64,000 nucleotides of DNA from Oncomelania hupensis. Its lineage: Eukaryota; Mollusca; Gastropoda; Littorinimorpha; Pomatiopsidae. The DNA lies in the NCBI GenBank assembly GCA_036898135.1, contig JBAHVR010000222.1, forward strand, positions 1 to 64,000. The letters run 5' to 3'. Below are positions 1-9,119 of this stretch, piece by piece; within the stretch, counting starts at the first letter, position 1, and the number at the start of each line of letters is the position of its first letter. The notes under the pieces are model-generated. The model saw nothing but the letters and a program-made list of their open reading frames with translations. It did no database searches and was not told the origin of the DNA. A program made the position numbers and the translations under genes.

Positions 1-244
1 TGATATTGAGTCTACCTAATGATACAATCTACATGTATGAAGGCGAACCCAAGGGAGGGCGAACTTCAAAGACAGGCTGGTGGCCAGTGTAGTACTGGAG
101 GGCCTGGAGTGCCTGGAGCCTTAGCTCAGTTAGTGGACATGGCCATTCATTGGCCAACGTGGCCTGAAATTAGACTAGTATATTTCACATTATACAAACA
201 TTGTAACAACAGTATTCGTATTAATTTTGATGTACGATTTCCGC

Positions 245-306
<62 letters not shown>

Positions 307-479
307 ATTACATGATTATTAGAAATGTTTTAAGACGTTAATAGTCTGTCCAGTGACGTTATTTCCATAATTCTTGCAACGTCATGCGAATTGCCACCTT
401 ACATCGTAAGTTGCAAATTGTATACAACGTTGCCACATGCTCTATTAATTATCATCATAATTATTATTTACCGATTACC
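1..479. other. Unassigned flank with an AAT microsatellite
   Basis: No recognisable gene. The 76-codon open frame near the left edge matches nothing I know and has no domain signature. Positions 245-304 are a perfect AAT/TAA trinucleotide run of about 20 units. The rest is ordinary AT-rich sequence ending at the left target-site duplication of the RTE element. Confidence 0.6.
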
Positions 480-492
480 GTTGTCATGACAC
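480..492. repeat. Left 13-bp target-site duplication of RTE copy 1
   Basis: GTTGTCATGACAC here recurs exactly at 7844-7856, immediately after the GGATA-rich 3' tail of the RTE element. This is the hallmark of target-primed reverse transcription. The site contains the palindrome GTCATGAC. Confidence 0.85.
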
Positions 493-532
493 ACACACAC
501 ACGCACACAAATACACACACACATACACACAC

Positions 533-1847
533 ATGGATCTGTGTAATGAACAAAGACAGATGAAAAAGGAAAAGAACACCTCACACGGAGCTGATGCCTA
601 CCGAAAAATTAGCAATGACATCCGAAAAGGCATGCTCATAGCAAAGGAGAACTGCTCTGACCTTTACAACCACACACCAAACGGAGACCCATCGGTTCTA
701 GCATGTCCCGAGAACAGAGAAGAAGAAGAAATCCTCCCAATTCTCCGAGAAGAAGATGAGGCAGCGCAGCAGTGCAATCACTAAAGAAGGGGAAGTCAGC
801 GGGAGTTGACAACATAGCCGCGGAATTACTACAAGCAGGAGGATAATCGATGATTGACGCCCTCACCATTATTTGTAACACGATCTGGCAGAGTGGGGAG
901 TGGCCTACACCATGAACCCAGTCGCTTGTTATCACTCTTCCCCAAAACGGTAACCTTCAGGAGTGTGAGAGTCCTCCTGAAAATAATACTCAACAGGTTG
1001 AAACCCCAAGCCGAACAAATCATAGCTGAAGAACAAGCAGGATTTAGGGCAGGGCGAAGTACCACTGAACAGATTTTCAATCTCAGAATAATCTGTGAGA
1101 AATACCTACAGCACCAACAACATCTATATCATGTGCTTAAAGACTTCAAGAAAGCGTTTGATCGAGCCAAGCATGCAGCTCTGTGGGCAACCATGAGAGT
1201 GTACAACATCAGCCTTAAAATTATTGAAGTCATCAAAAGCCTGTATGACAAAGCTACCAGTGCAGTTCTCCACAACAGCGCCATCTGAAATTGGTTTAGA
1301 ACAATACAAATTGGTGTGCGTCAAGGATGCCAACTCTCTCCAACACTCTTCAACCTCTTCCTAGAGAGCATCATGTCAGATGCCCTTGCAGATCACGAAA
1401 GCACAGTAAGCATAGGGGGTAGAGCAATCTCCAACCTGCGTTTTGCGGATGACATTGGTGGATTGGCTGGAGAGGAACAAGAACTTGAACAGCTGGTACA
1501 GAGGCTTGACACCACCTCCAGAGCCTATGGACCTATGAAAATAAGTGTAGAGAAGTCCAATATGATGACCAACAACATCAATGGCATCAACATTGACACC
1601 AAAGTCCAAGGGCAAATCCCTCAACACAGTGCATAGCTTCAAATATTTATGAGCAGCCATTGTATCAAACAATGGGTCCCAACAGGAAGTCCTCTCCAAG
1701 ATCGCACAAACAACTGCTGCCCTGACAAGGTTGAAGCCCATTTGGAAAGACAGGACCATCAGTCTACATTCTAAGGTAAGGATGCTGCGCTCCCTTGTCA
1801 TCTCCATCCTCCTATAGGTTTGCGAAACATGGACCCTCACAGCAGAT
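533..1847 (+). pseudogene. RTE-like reverse transcriptase pseudogene, proximal part
   Basis: Conceptual translation in shifting frames matches the RT of the intact RTE copy at 55296-58196. Visible RT blocks are the F-K-K-A-F-D motif near 1140-1170, the V-R-Q-G-C-Q-L-S-P-T motif near 1316-1345 and R-F-A-D-D near 1439-1453. The first frame begins in the connector upstream of the RT and fuses KEN directly to CSDLYNH, omitting 60 residues. Several frameshifts (near 780, 960 and 1620) break the reading frame. The endonuclease domain is absent, as expected for 5' truncation. The gene is cut at 1847 by the LTR element. Confidence 0.85.
1843..1847. repeat. 5-bp target-site duplication (CAGAT) of the LTR element
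   Basis: CAGAT lies directly left of the LTR at 1848 and again directly right of the LTR end, at 7328-7332. Five base pairs is the usual duplication length for Ty3/Gypsy integrases. The uninterrupted RTE sequence has this pentamer once. Confidence 0.88.
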
Positions 1848-2487
1848 TGTTACACTCCGTTTGATGTTGGTGTTTTCTATCAGTATCTGATTCAGCCCCA
1901 ATGCTGAAATACTGATGAGTGTAGCTCAGATTCGTTTATCCACGCAACCCGTCCAAACAGCATACAAGTCACAGAGTCGACGTATGAAGTTTCCCACTTT
2001 TATTCAGCATACATCAACAACTGCATACAATCGCTCAATCGCCTTTCCACTCTCAAGTTTACTTTCCAACTTACTATCAACAACAATCTCAACTATCCAC
2101 AACAACACACGGAGCATCGAATATATAATTTTTTCTCTCAACTCGAGATGACCTCAGTTTGTTCTAGAAAATGACCATTACAACCAATCAGAATTAAAGA
2201 TCGTCATCGCTGACTTACGTCATACATTGTTCTAAACATACCCGGAACCTTCTCTTGCTTCGACATGTATCGGGAAATTTCTATCGAGAGTAAACACGCA
2301 GATCCAGAAACTTCCCCAGTAATATCGACTAACGCAAATTATTAACGTTATACAAAGCCTCTCCTAACAACAATGCAAACTCAAATCAAAGGTAAATAAA
2401 CTCCATTATTGAATACTTTGCAAAACGAAACGATTAGATCTATCGTGCGCGCTTCCGACGTACTACCATTCGCGTTTCAACGTAACA
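1848..2487 (-). repeat. 3' LTR (640 bp) of the Gmr1-like element
   Basis: Begins TGTTACACT and ends CGTAACA on the plus strand, so both strands read TG...CA. It is nearly identical to 6687-7327. On the minus strand there is a TATA-like stretch at about 2118-2130 and an AATAAA polyadenylation-type hexamer at 2004-1999, in plausible promoter-then-poly(A) order. Transcription function is inferred only. Confidence 0.9.
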
Positions 2488-2500
2488 TAACCCCCCACTC
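2488..2500 (-). promoter_or_regulatory. Polypurine tract of the LTR element
   Basis: On the minus strand the 3' LTR is immediately preceded by GAGTGGGGGGTTA, a purine-rich tract in the position where Ty3/Gypsy elements prime plus-strand DNA synthesis. Confidence 0.6.
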
Positions 2501-2677
2501 AAGAAGAAATTTACCCAATTTCTTTCAACAACGTTGAAACGTAATGCACAAACAAAGTTCAGAATTAAAACTTATTTCAGACTGTCTGAATATTGTCATT
2601 ATGCTCAGTTCATTCACACAGAGTCAATGTTTCTCATCTTCAAATCTGTCTGAATATTGTCAATGTACACAGTTAAT

Positions 2678-3480
2678 TCACACAGAATCAATGTTTCTCA
2701 TCTGCAAGGAAACGACGCCCTCGTCAGTTGCGGCTGTCATCGGCCCAGGGTCAAAGACGACGATCACGTGGGCTTTCCTGGAGTCAGTGCATCCTCCGTT
2801 GTTTTTTTCTTCCGTCGGATGTCCGACGCAGTCGACGTCGTCAGCTCCCAGAATGCATTCGCTGGGTCTCACGGTCAGGTTGGCTTCTGCGGGACGGTGG
2901 AACAGCTCCCTCAAGGTCTGCAGATGCTCCTTCCAGGTCTGGGTGTGGACTTCATGTTCGACCAAAGTCGTAGAGCCTGGGACATCATTGAAGTTACGGG
3001 GAAACTCGCCCGTAAGGTCCTTGAGCTCCATCTTTTGACCTTCCGTCAAGCTCGGTCCTAGCTTAACATCATTGATGCCTTCTTTGCTGTGGAAGTCTCC
3101 CAGTTCCAACAGTTCTTCGCTGTCAAAGCTGTTGTCGATCTCAGCTGCTGTTGCTGCATGCACAGTCTCTGATGGCCTTTCCACGTACAGCTTAAGGAGG
3201 TTGGCGTGGTATATTTTGGAATGCTGGCCGACCTTCACCTTGTAGTCGTTGATCCCCACCACGGTCTCCACTTCGTACGGGCCTTTCCACTGCATCAGCA
3301 ACTTATTATGATCGGTAGGTAGCAGCACCAGCACTTTGTTGCCAGGTTTGAACTTCCTGTTCACAGCCCTACGATCGTAGTAGTGCTTTCCACAGTCTTG
3401 GGACTTCTTCAGGTTTTCTCTGGCTATCTCGAGAGTCTGCTCCAGCTTCTCCCGTAGCTCAAACACGTCTTCACCTCTGG
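2678..3480 (-). pseudogene. Integrase C-terminus fused to deleted RT and RNase H remnants
   Basis: This frame continues the element after a frameshift near 3475. It starts with the integrase tail, where the GPY/F module is visible (QWKGPYEVE), then a linker, then the segment that normally leads into RT (ending VPGSTTLVEHEV). It then jumps to the post-catalytic part of RT (TWKEHLQTLRELF followed by ANLTVRPSECILGADDV). No F/YxDD box or catalytic palm lies between, so the RT core has been lost. A further jump leads to a short stretch resembling an RNase H start (MTAATDEGV) and a stop. The order integrase, then RT, is directly visible. The product cannot reverse-transcribe. Confidence 0.82.
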
Positions 3481-6178
3481 GGTGTCTACTTCTTTCGTCC
3501 ACAGTTCTTTTAGGATGTGCATCGGCCCTCGGATGGTTCTTCCGTACAGCAGCTCGAACGGAGAAAAGCCGGTGGACTCCTGCGGTACTTCTCTGTAGGC
3601 GAAAAGTAAGGCGTTGATGTAGCGATGCCATTGTCTGGGCTGCTCGCTGCACAGTTTCTTCAGGGTGGACTTCAGCGTAGCATTGAACTTCTCGACAAGC
3701 CCGTTGCACATCGGATGGTAAGGTGTCGTAGTCAAATGCCGGATGCTCAGCAGTCTGTTGACCTCCTTCATGCAGTCAGAGACGAACTGCGTCCCGAGGT
3801 CTGTCAGGATCTCTTCAGGCACTCCAAGTCTACTGAACATGTCCACTAGCGCCTCTGCAACAGTTTCAGTGTCAATCTTCTTCAGAGGCACTGCTTCTGG
3901 GTACCGAGTCGCATAGTCCACTAAAGTCAGTACCCACCGATGACCTTCTTCACTCGGAGGTAAGATTTCGCCGATTAAGTCTAAGGCCACCCTCTTGAAA
4001 GGTCGGTCGATCAAAGGCATTCTCTGCATTGGCACTTTAGGGACCCTTCCTCGAGGTATGGTCTTCTGGCAAATGTCACATGATCGGCAGAAACGGCTGA
4101 CGTCCGCATGAAGTCCTGGCCAGTAGAATACCTCCTGGATTCTATCCGACGTCTTCTTGATACCCAGGTGACCTCCCATGATTGAGTCATGCGCTACTTC
4201 CATCACCTGGCGCCTTAGGGGTAACGGTACCAAGACTTGACGTAGTGGTTTCCCTCCGTTGACCCTCGGGTGCTGGAAGATTCGGTACAGGATCTTGGCC
4301 TTCACCTCAAAATAGACCGTACCACTGCTTTTGGTCACGTGGTCTTGGCGGTTCCTGTACTTGTTTAAAGTGCTATCAGCTTCCTGGAGCTGGATCAGCT
4401 TATCTCTGTCCACGATGGCAGCTTTGGAGTTGTCGGCGACCTTCAGTGGCGTAGACATCTTGTCTCTCTTGGCCTGGGCCCTGGTAGTAACAGCACCGAC
4501 GATCTCTGGTCGGCAGGGCTGAGCCGGAGTAGCCACATTATCCCGTAGCAGCTCTATAAGGTCTCCATCGGGAAACGGCAATGGATCCTCCTCCACAACT
4601 TCGACGCGTTGGGTTGAGGCAGGACTCCACTCTGGATCGGGGTCGTCGGGTCGTCTCGCGCCGTCGATATTCCCGATCATCAAATCATACAGCGGCTTCT
4701 TCAGGCAAACCGCTTCGACTTCGCCTATGTAGAAAGGGGTGTTGACATGAATCTTCGCAACTGGCGCTTTCAAACATTTGCTGTCGGCCATAAGTGTCCA
4801 TTTTGAATCGCCAGTGAACTGTTCTTTAGCGATTAGGTCTTCTTTGACGATGACCCCACTGCAGCCAGAGTCTCTTAGAACAGTCACTTCATGATTTCCG
4901 ACGCGTCCCTTTGAAACAGGCATGTTCTGGACGGTCACAGCTGCGCTGGCGACGACGGGGATGGATTTTCCGTTGGCAAGGAGAAGTTGGCCATCAGTCA
5001 TGCACTCTTGCACGTCCGCAGGGGTAGCTGTGCGCTCGGTTTCACTCGGAAGAATGACGCTCCCGCCGCACACCTGATGGTCAGATCTACTGGTTTGCCG
5101 TTGATTGGAGAACCGCCTCTGCCGGTTGCCCGCCGCTGAATTGTCCGTACTGCTCCGCTGTCCGCTACTTTTGTTTTGAGGACAGTTAGCCGCTCCGTGG
5201 TCTGTAGCGTTGCAGGTGAAACAGCCTCTTGAATGCCCTTCCCTGGGAGGAGGCGTGGAGTCCGACTGTTTCTGGTTCGTCTGGCTCCCCTGGATCTGGT
5301 TCACATGGTTTCCAGTCTTCTGAAAATGTTTCGTCGCGCTGGGTGGCCCCAGGGTCTTCCCATGAGCGATGAGATATCTTTCAGCAGCCTCAGTCACATC
5401 TTTAAGCGTCTGCAGCTTTTGTATTTCCAAGTGGATCGCGAGGTCCTTAGGGCAGGCGTTGAGTAATTGTTCCCTCACGATCAGCTCATGGAGACTCTCG
5501 TAAGTCTTCCCTTTGCCTGATAATTCCACCCACTTGTGTAGATATGATGACAGGCGCACCACAAACTGCTTTGGCGTCTCGTCTGACAGAGGCCGGCATT
5601 CGCGAAAGCGTTTACGGTAGCCCTTCTCTGTAAAGTTGTAGCACTGCAACAGGGCCTCTTTCAAGACGTCGTAGTTTTTGGCGTCATCGTTCGACAGTCT
5701 GGTGTAAACTTCGAGAGCTTGCCCTGTCAGAAGTGCACTTAGTCGAATCGCCCAGTCTCGAGGTTGCCAATTGGAGCTTTCAGGGAACCTTTCGAATCTC
5801 GCCAGATAGCTGTCGATCTGGTCCTTCCCGTCGACGAAAGCTGGCAATTTTGGAGCCGTATGGTCGTTGGTGACTTGTGGCGCATGCTGATTGTTCTGGA
5901 TACGCGCCAACTCTAGCTGGTATTGACGCTCAGCCTCTCTTTCCTCTCTTTCTTCTCGGCGCCGCTGTTCTTCTGATTCTCTGTCTTCTCGGCGACGTTG
6001 TTCTTCTATTTCTAGACGCTTCTGTTCTAATTCTCTTTCTTCACGCCGTCGCTCACCTTCTTTCTTCACGCTGACGTTGTTCTTCTCTTTCTTGTATTCT
6101 CTCCTGAGACTTGACGTACTCCGTCAGCTGTTTGCCTTTTAGATTCAGTTGCATCCCTTTCTGCCAGAAGTCAGCCAT
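3424..6178 (-). pseudogene. Gag, protease and integrase polyprotein of the Gmr1-like element (frameshifted)
   Basis: The long open frame (from 6069 down to 3424) is 881 residues. Residues 1-55 are an E/R-rich probable coiled coil. Residues 70-240 are a gag capsid-like region. CCHC knuckle C-x2-C-x4-H-x4-C sits at 283-296. The protease motif DSG is at 400-402. The integrase H2C2 finger uses H627, H634, C664 and C667, and the catalytic triad is D697, D757, E793 (exact D-x35-E spacing). No RT lies between protease and integrase. The natural start is probably the ATG at 6178, whose frame runs 41 codons (MADFWQK...) and then shifts by one base in the GAAGAAAG-rich tract near 6055-6075. A second frameshift near 3475 separates the integrase C-terminus. 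The frame's first codon at 6069 is GTG, so it is not a real start. Confidence 0.85.
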
Positions 6179-6660
6179 CTTGATGCTTCTGGAAAGTTCT
6201 TTTCTGGAAAAGTTCTTTTTCTAGAAAGTTCTTGACTGTGCTGCCCCCTTCTAGACTGTTCTAGAACAGCACGCTTTCTTGATGCTTGTCACTAGTCGCT
6301 TTCGCTGACGCAGGCCCCGCTGTCCTCGTCGTATGCGACGCTGCACCACGCTGGTGTTGATGTATACGCTGCTGTGCTGAAGTAGACGCGACGTCCGTTC
6401 GCCGCTCTCTGTAACACTGGCGATGTAGCTCCGAGACTGTCCCTCGACGTAGTCCTGCGGCAGCCACGTAGTCCTGATCTGTTGTTCGCTCACGAAGCAA
6501 CTCTTCAGCGACTACACGCCCTTGCAGTCAACCCGAACCTATCGGTGATGTAGTCCCAGTATGTTGGCCCCTCTCGACGCAACTTGATGGCGGCTACCCT
6601 CGATGACTGCCTCTCGTAACGTTGACTCGCTTGTTGTAGCAGTTGAACCCTTGGCTATGG
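6179..6660 (-). other. 5' leader of the LTR element
   Basis: About 480 bp between the candidate primer-binding site and the gag ATG on the minus strand. It has two overlapping open frames of about 80 codons with no recognisable domain. It is probably the packaging and leader region of the element. Confidence 0.5.
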
Positions 6661-6686
6661 CGTGAATCGCGGCTTGACCCCCAAAA
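6661..6686 (-). promoter_or_regulatory. Candidate primer-binding site of the LTR element
   Basis: Directly after the 5' LTR (minus strand) comes TTTTGGGGGTCAAGCCGCG. The TGGGGG core starts 3 nt after the LTR, in the usual place for pairing with the CCA-3' end of a tRNA. I cannot say which tRNA. Confidence 0.45.
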
Positions 6687-7327
6687 TGTTACACTCAGTT
6701 CGATGTTGGTGTTTTCTATCAGTATCTGATTCAGCCCCAATGCTGAAATACTGATGAGTGTAGCTCAGATTCGTTTATCCACGCAACCCGTCCAAACAGC
6801 ATACAAGTCACAGAGTCGACGTATGAAGTTTTCCACTTTTATTCAGCATACATCAACAACTGCATACAATCGCTCAATCGCCTTTCCACTCTCAAGTTTA
6901 CTTTCCAACTTACTATCAACAACAATCTCAACTATCCACAACAACACACGGAGCATCGAACATATAATTTTTTCTCTCAACTCGAGATGACCTCAGTTTG
7001 TTCTAGAAAATGACGCATTACAACCAATCAGAATTAAAGATCGTCATCGCTGACTTACGTCATACATTGTTCTAAACATACCCGGAACCTTCTCTTGCTT
7101 CGACATGTATCGGGAAATTTCTATCGAGAGTAAACACGCAGATCCAGAAACTTCCCCAGTAATATCGACTAACGCAAATTATTAACGTTATACAAAGCCT
7201 CTCCTAACAACAATGCAAACTCAAATCAAAGGTAAATAAACTCCATTATTGAATACTTTGCAAAACGAAACGATTAGATCTATCGTGCGCGCTTCCGACG
7301 TACTACCATTCGCGTTTCAACGTAACA
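6687..7327 (-). repeat. 5' LTR (641 bp) of the Gmr1-like element
   Basis: Near-perfect copy of 1848-2487, differing at about six positions, including two substitutions close to the left end and a 1-bp indel near 7012. It carries the same AATAAA-type hexamer on the minus strand (6843-6838). The low divergence indicates recent integration. Confidence 0.9.
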
Positions 7328-7843
7328 CAGATATGCAACGAAGAATATAAAGCTTGGAGATGAGGTGCTAGAGACTTCTGGGCATTTCCTAGTCATCTCC
7401 ATCCTCCTATAGGTTTGCGAAACATGGACTCTCACAGCAGATATGCAACGAAGAATATAAAGCTTGGGGATGAGGTGCTAGAGACTTCTGGGCATTTCCT
7501 ATACCCAGCACATCACCACCAAGGAAATTCGACAGACCATCACACAAGCCATTGGACAACACGATGACCTGCTCACAGTGGTGAAGAAAGGGAAACTCCA
7601 ATAGTATGGCCACGTCACCAGAGCATCAGGCCTTGCAAAAACCATCCTGCAAGGCACGGTGCAAAGAGGCAGAAAAAGAGGGAGACCGAAAAAGAGGTGG
7701 GAGGACAACATTCGAGAATGGACTGTCTTGACACTGAGCGAAGCCATGAGGGTTGCTGAGGACATAGAAAGATGGAGTACGCTGGTTAAACGATCATCTG
7801 TGGTGCCCTTACGACCTTTGAGTTACGGGATAGGATAGGATAG
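7328..7843 (+). pseudogene. RTE-like reverse transcriptase pseudogene, distal part and 3' tail
   Basis: Continues the RTE coding region from 1847. It matches the C-terminal region of the intact copy (EMRCYRR, KRKLRWYGHVTR, GRPKKRW and EWTGLTLSEAM blocks) in a degenerate form, with a tandemly repeated 110-bp segment at its start. The coding end near 7825 is followed by GGGATAGGATAGGATAGG, the family's 3' tail. Confidence 0.85.
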
Positions 7844-7856
7844 GTTGTCATGACAC
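7844..7856. repeat. Right 13-bp target-site duplication of RTE copy 1
   Basis: Exact copy of 480-492, abutting the GGATA tail. Confidence 0.85.
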
Positions 7857-8110
7857 CACCCAAAGTTGAATGAGACAACAGTAAACAACATTAAAAGTTT
7901 GTTTACATGAAATATACACCTTCATTTATTAACACTAAATAATAAAAGTAAACGCAAAATCGTTGATGATGTTTAATTAGTATGTGCAGTATGAGTGATT
8001 AGTTCCTAAGTGTACTATCTAAACTGACGTCATACCATCTTAAAACTGCAAACAACAACAGCAGTCATTGGGGGTCACCTTGTCACTTAAAAGGGGATCT
8101 CAATGTAGAA
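7857..8110. other. Unassigned spacer
   Basis: AT-rich sequence in which I see no gene, repeat or element boundary. Confidence 0.5.
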
Positions 8111-8149
8111 AACAAGAACACGAATGACTAGGAGCTTGATGCACTTTTA

Positions 8150-8368
8150 TACACTTATGCCCACTCATACACATATACATACTACGTGCACACCCACCCA
8201 CCCCATCACACATACACCCATAGTACACCCACCCACATACACACACGGTACACCCACCCACAGACACACACTAAACACCCACCCACAAACATATACACGT
8301 TTGTTTGTTTGTGTGTGTGTGAGAGAGAGAGACACTTTGACACTTCAATAATGAACAATGGCCTTTGG

Positions 8369-8447
<79 letters not shown>

Positions 8448-8461
8448 TTAGAGGAAGAGAG

Positions 8462-8493
<32 letters not shown>

Positions 8494-8495
8494 AG
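8150..8495. repeat. CA-rich and GA microsatellite block
   Basis: 8160-8300 is CACACCCACC-type simple sequence. 8308-8325 is GT then GA. 8372-8495 is almost pure GA dinucleotide. Long open frames here are a by-product of low complexity. Confidence 0.9.
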
Positions 8496-8710
8496 AGTCA
8501 AACTCGTTGCATTTGTGTTATGTATTGAAGACGCTTACTAGCCGACGAGTTTGACTGGTCGGTTCTGAGGTTTTGATTAGTATGAATGAAAGAAAGAATC
8601 AAAATTAGCAGCTCTTGTATAAACAGTATAATTAGGCCTATACTGCCGTATTTGACCATGACCTCATTTTTTATTTATGTTATTTATTTATTTTATTTAC
8701 TTTATTGTCC

Positions 8711-9022
8711 CTTTTTCATAGGAAAATTCTGGGCCGCCTCCCCTTGGGGAGAGCGTAGTCGCAGCATGTGGCGCGCCCAAACACAACCTACCTAACATTA
8801 GTTGCGATTTTGACATTTTTGAAATTTTTGCTGGGGAAGCAGAGCAAGCCAGAGTAACCGGATAAAACCTCCGAAACGTTGCCCAAGTCGAAAGTAAATA
8901 ATATTCGGAGAAACATAACGCCCAGATGTTGGATCGAACCCACACCTGTCAGGCGCCATTGGTTTCTGGCCAGTGGACAGGCAAGTTAGTCCCGCCTTAG
9001 CCCACTAGGCCACAACGCTCGA
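8711..9022 (-). mobile_element. tRNA-derived SINE, family A, copy 1
   Basis: On the minus strand the element starts near 9022 with a tRNA-like head. The box A-like TGGCCTAGTGGG and box B GGTTCGATCC (complement of 8931-8940) form an RNA polymerase III type promoter. The body ends in a conserved tail through CGGCCCAGAATTTTCC near 8720. A second copy at about 49340-49652 matches over the whole length, including the head CGAGCGTTGTGGCC, so both ends are supported by comparison. It is non-coding and would depend on a LINE for movement. Confidence 0.85.
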
Positions 9023-9039
9023 TCGCTCGCTCATGGTGA

Positions 9040-9043
9040 GAGA

Positions 9044-9118
<75 letters not shown>
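9040..9118. repeat. CTA trinucleotide microsatellite (tail of a CR1/L2-like LINE)
   Basis: About 26 CTA units. On the minus strand they read TAG repeats directly after the 3' UTR of the LINE fragment at 9119-10207, so they probably represent its simple-repeat 3' tail. Confidence 0.85.

Positions 9119-9119
<1 letters not shown>

Larger units (their letters stand above)
1848..7327 (-). mobile_element. Ty3/Gypsy LTR retrotransposon with Gmr1-like gene order (internally deleted)
   Basis: Complete LTR-to-LTR element of 5.48 kb on the minus strand with 640/641-bp LTRs, a 5-bp duplication, a polypurine tract and a candidate primer-binding site. In coding order it holds a gag-like domain, a CCHC zinc knuckle, an aspartic protease DSG motif, an integrase (H2C2 finger, DD35E, GPY/F module) and only then an RT remnant. 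Standard Gypsy elements place RT and RNase H before integrase. Integrase-before-RT within Ty3/Gypsy is known from the Gmr1-like lineage, so I assign it there with moderate confidence. The RT catalytic core and most of RNase H are missing, so this copy is non-autonomous. The LTRs differ at only about half a dozen positions, so the insertion is young. Confidence 0.85.
1797..7501 (+). repeat. 110-bp tandem duplication inside the RTE pseudogene, split by the LTR element
   Basis: A 110-bp RTE segment occurs twice. The second unit is 7392-7501. The first unit is 1797-1842 plus 7328-7391, the LTR retrotransposon having inserted 46 bp into it. The two units differ by only a few bases. The intact RTE copy has this segment once (near 57746-57860), so the duplication is specific to this copy. 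Confidence 0.8.
493..7843 (+). mobile_element. RTE-like LINE copy 1, 5'-truncated and interrupted by an LTR element
   Basis: Bounded by 13-bp duplications at 480-492 and 7844-7856. The first 40 bp (493-532) are CA-rich simple sequence, then RTE coding homology starts at 533, in the linker between endonuclease and RT. The LTR retrotransposon at 1848-7327 interrupts it. The RTE resumes at 7328 and ends in the tandem GGATA tail at 7828-7843. The same tail ends the uninterrupted copy at 55296-58205, which serves as the reference. The copy has frameshifts, stops, a 180-bp deletion and a 110-bp tandem duplication, so it is an old pseudogene. CA repeats at the 5' junction may have grown from the CACAC end of the target site. 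Confidence 0.85.

Noticed and set aside
6069..6069. Gag start at 6069
   Set aside because: The codon is GTG; an ATG with good downstream coding sequence lies at 6178 in a frame one base apart.
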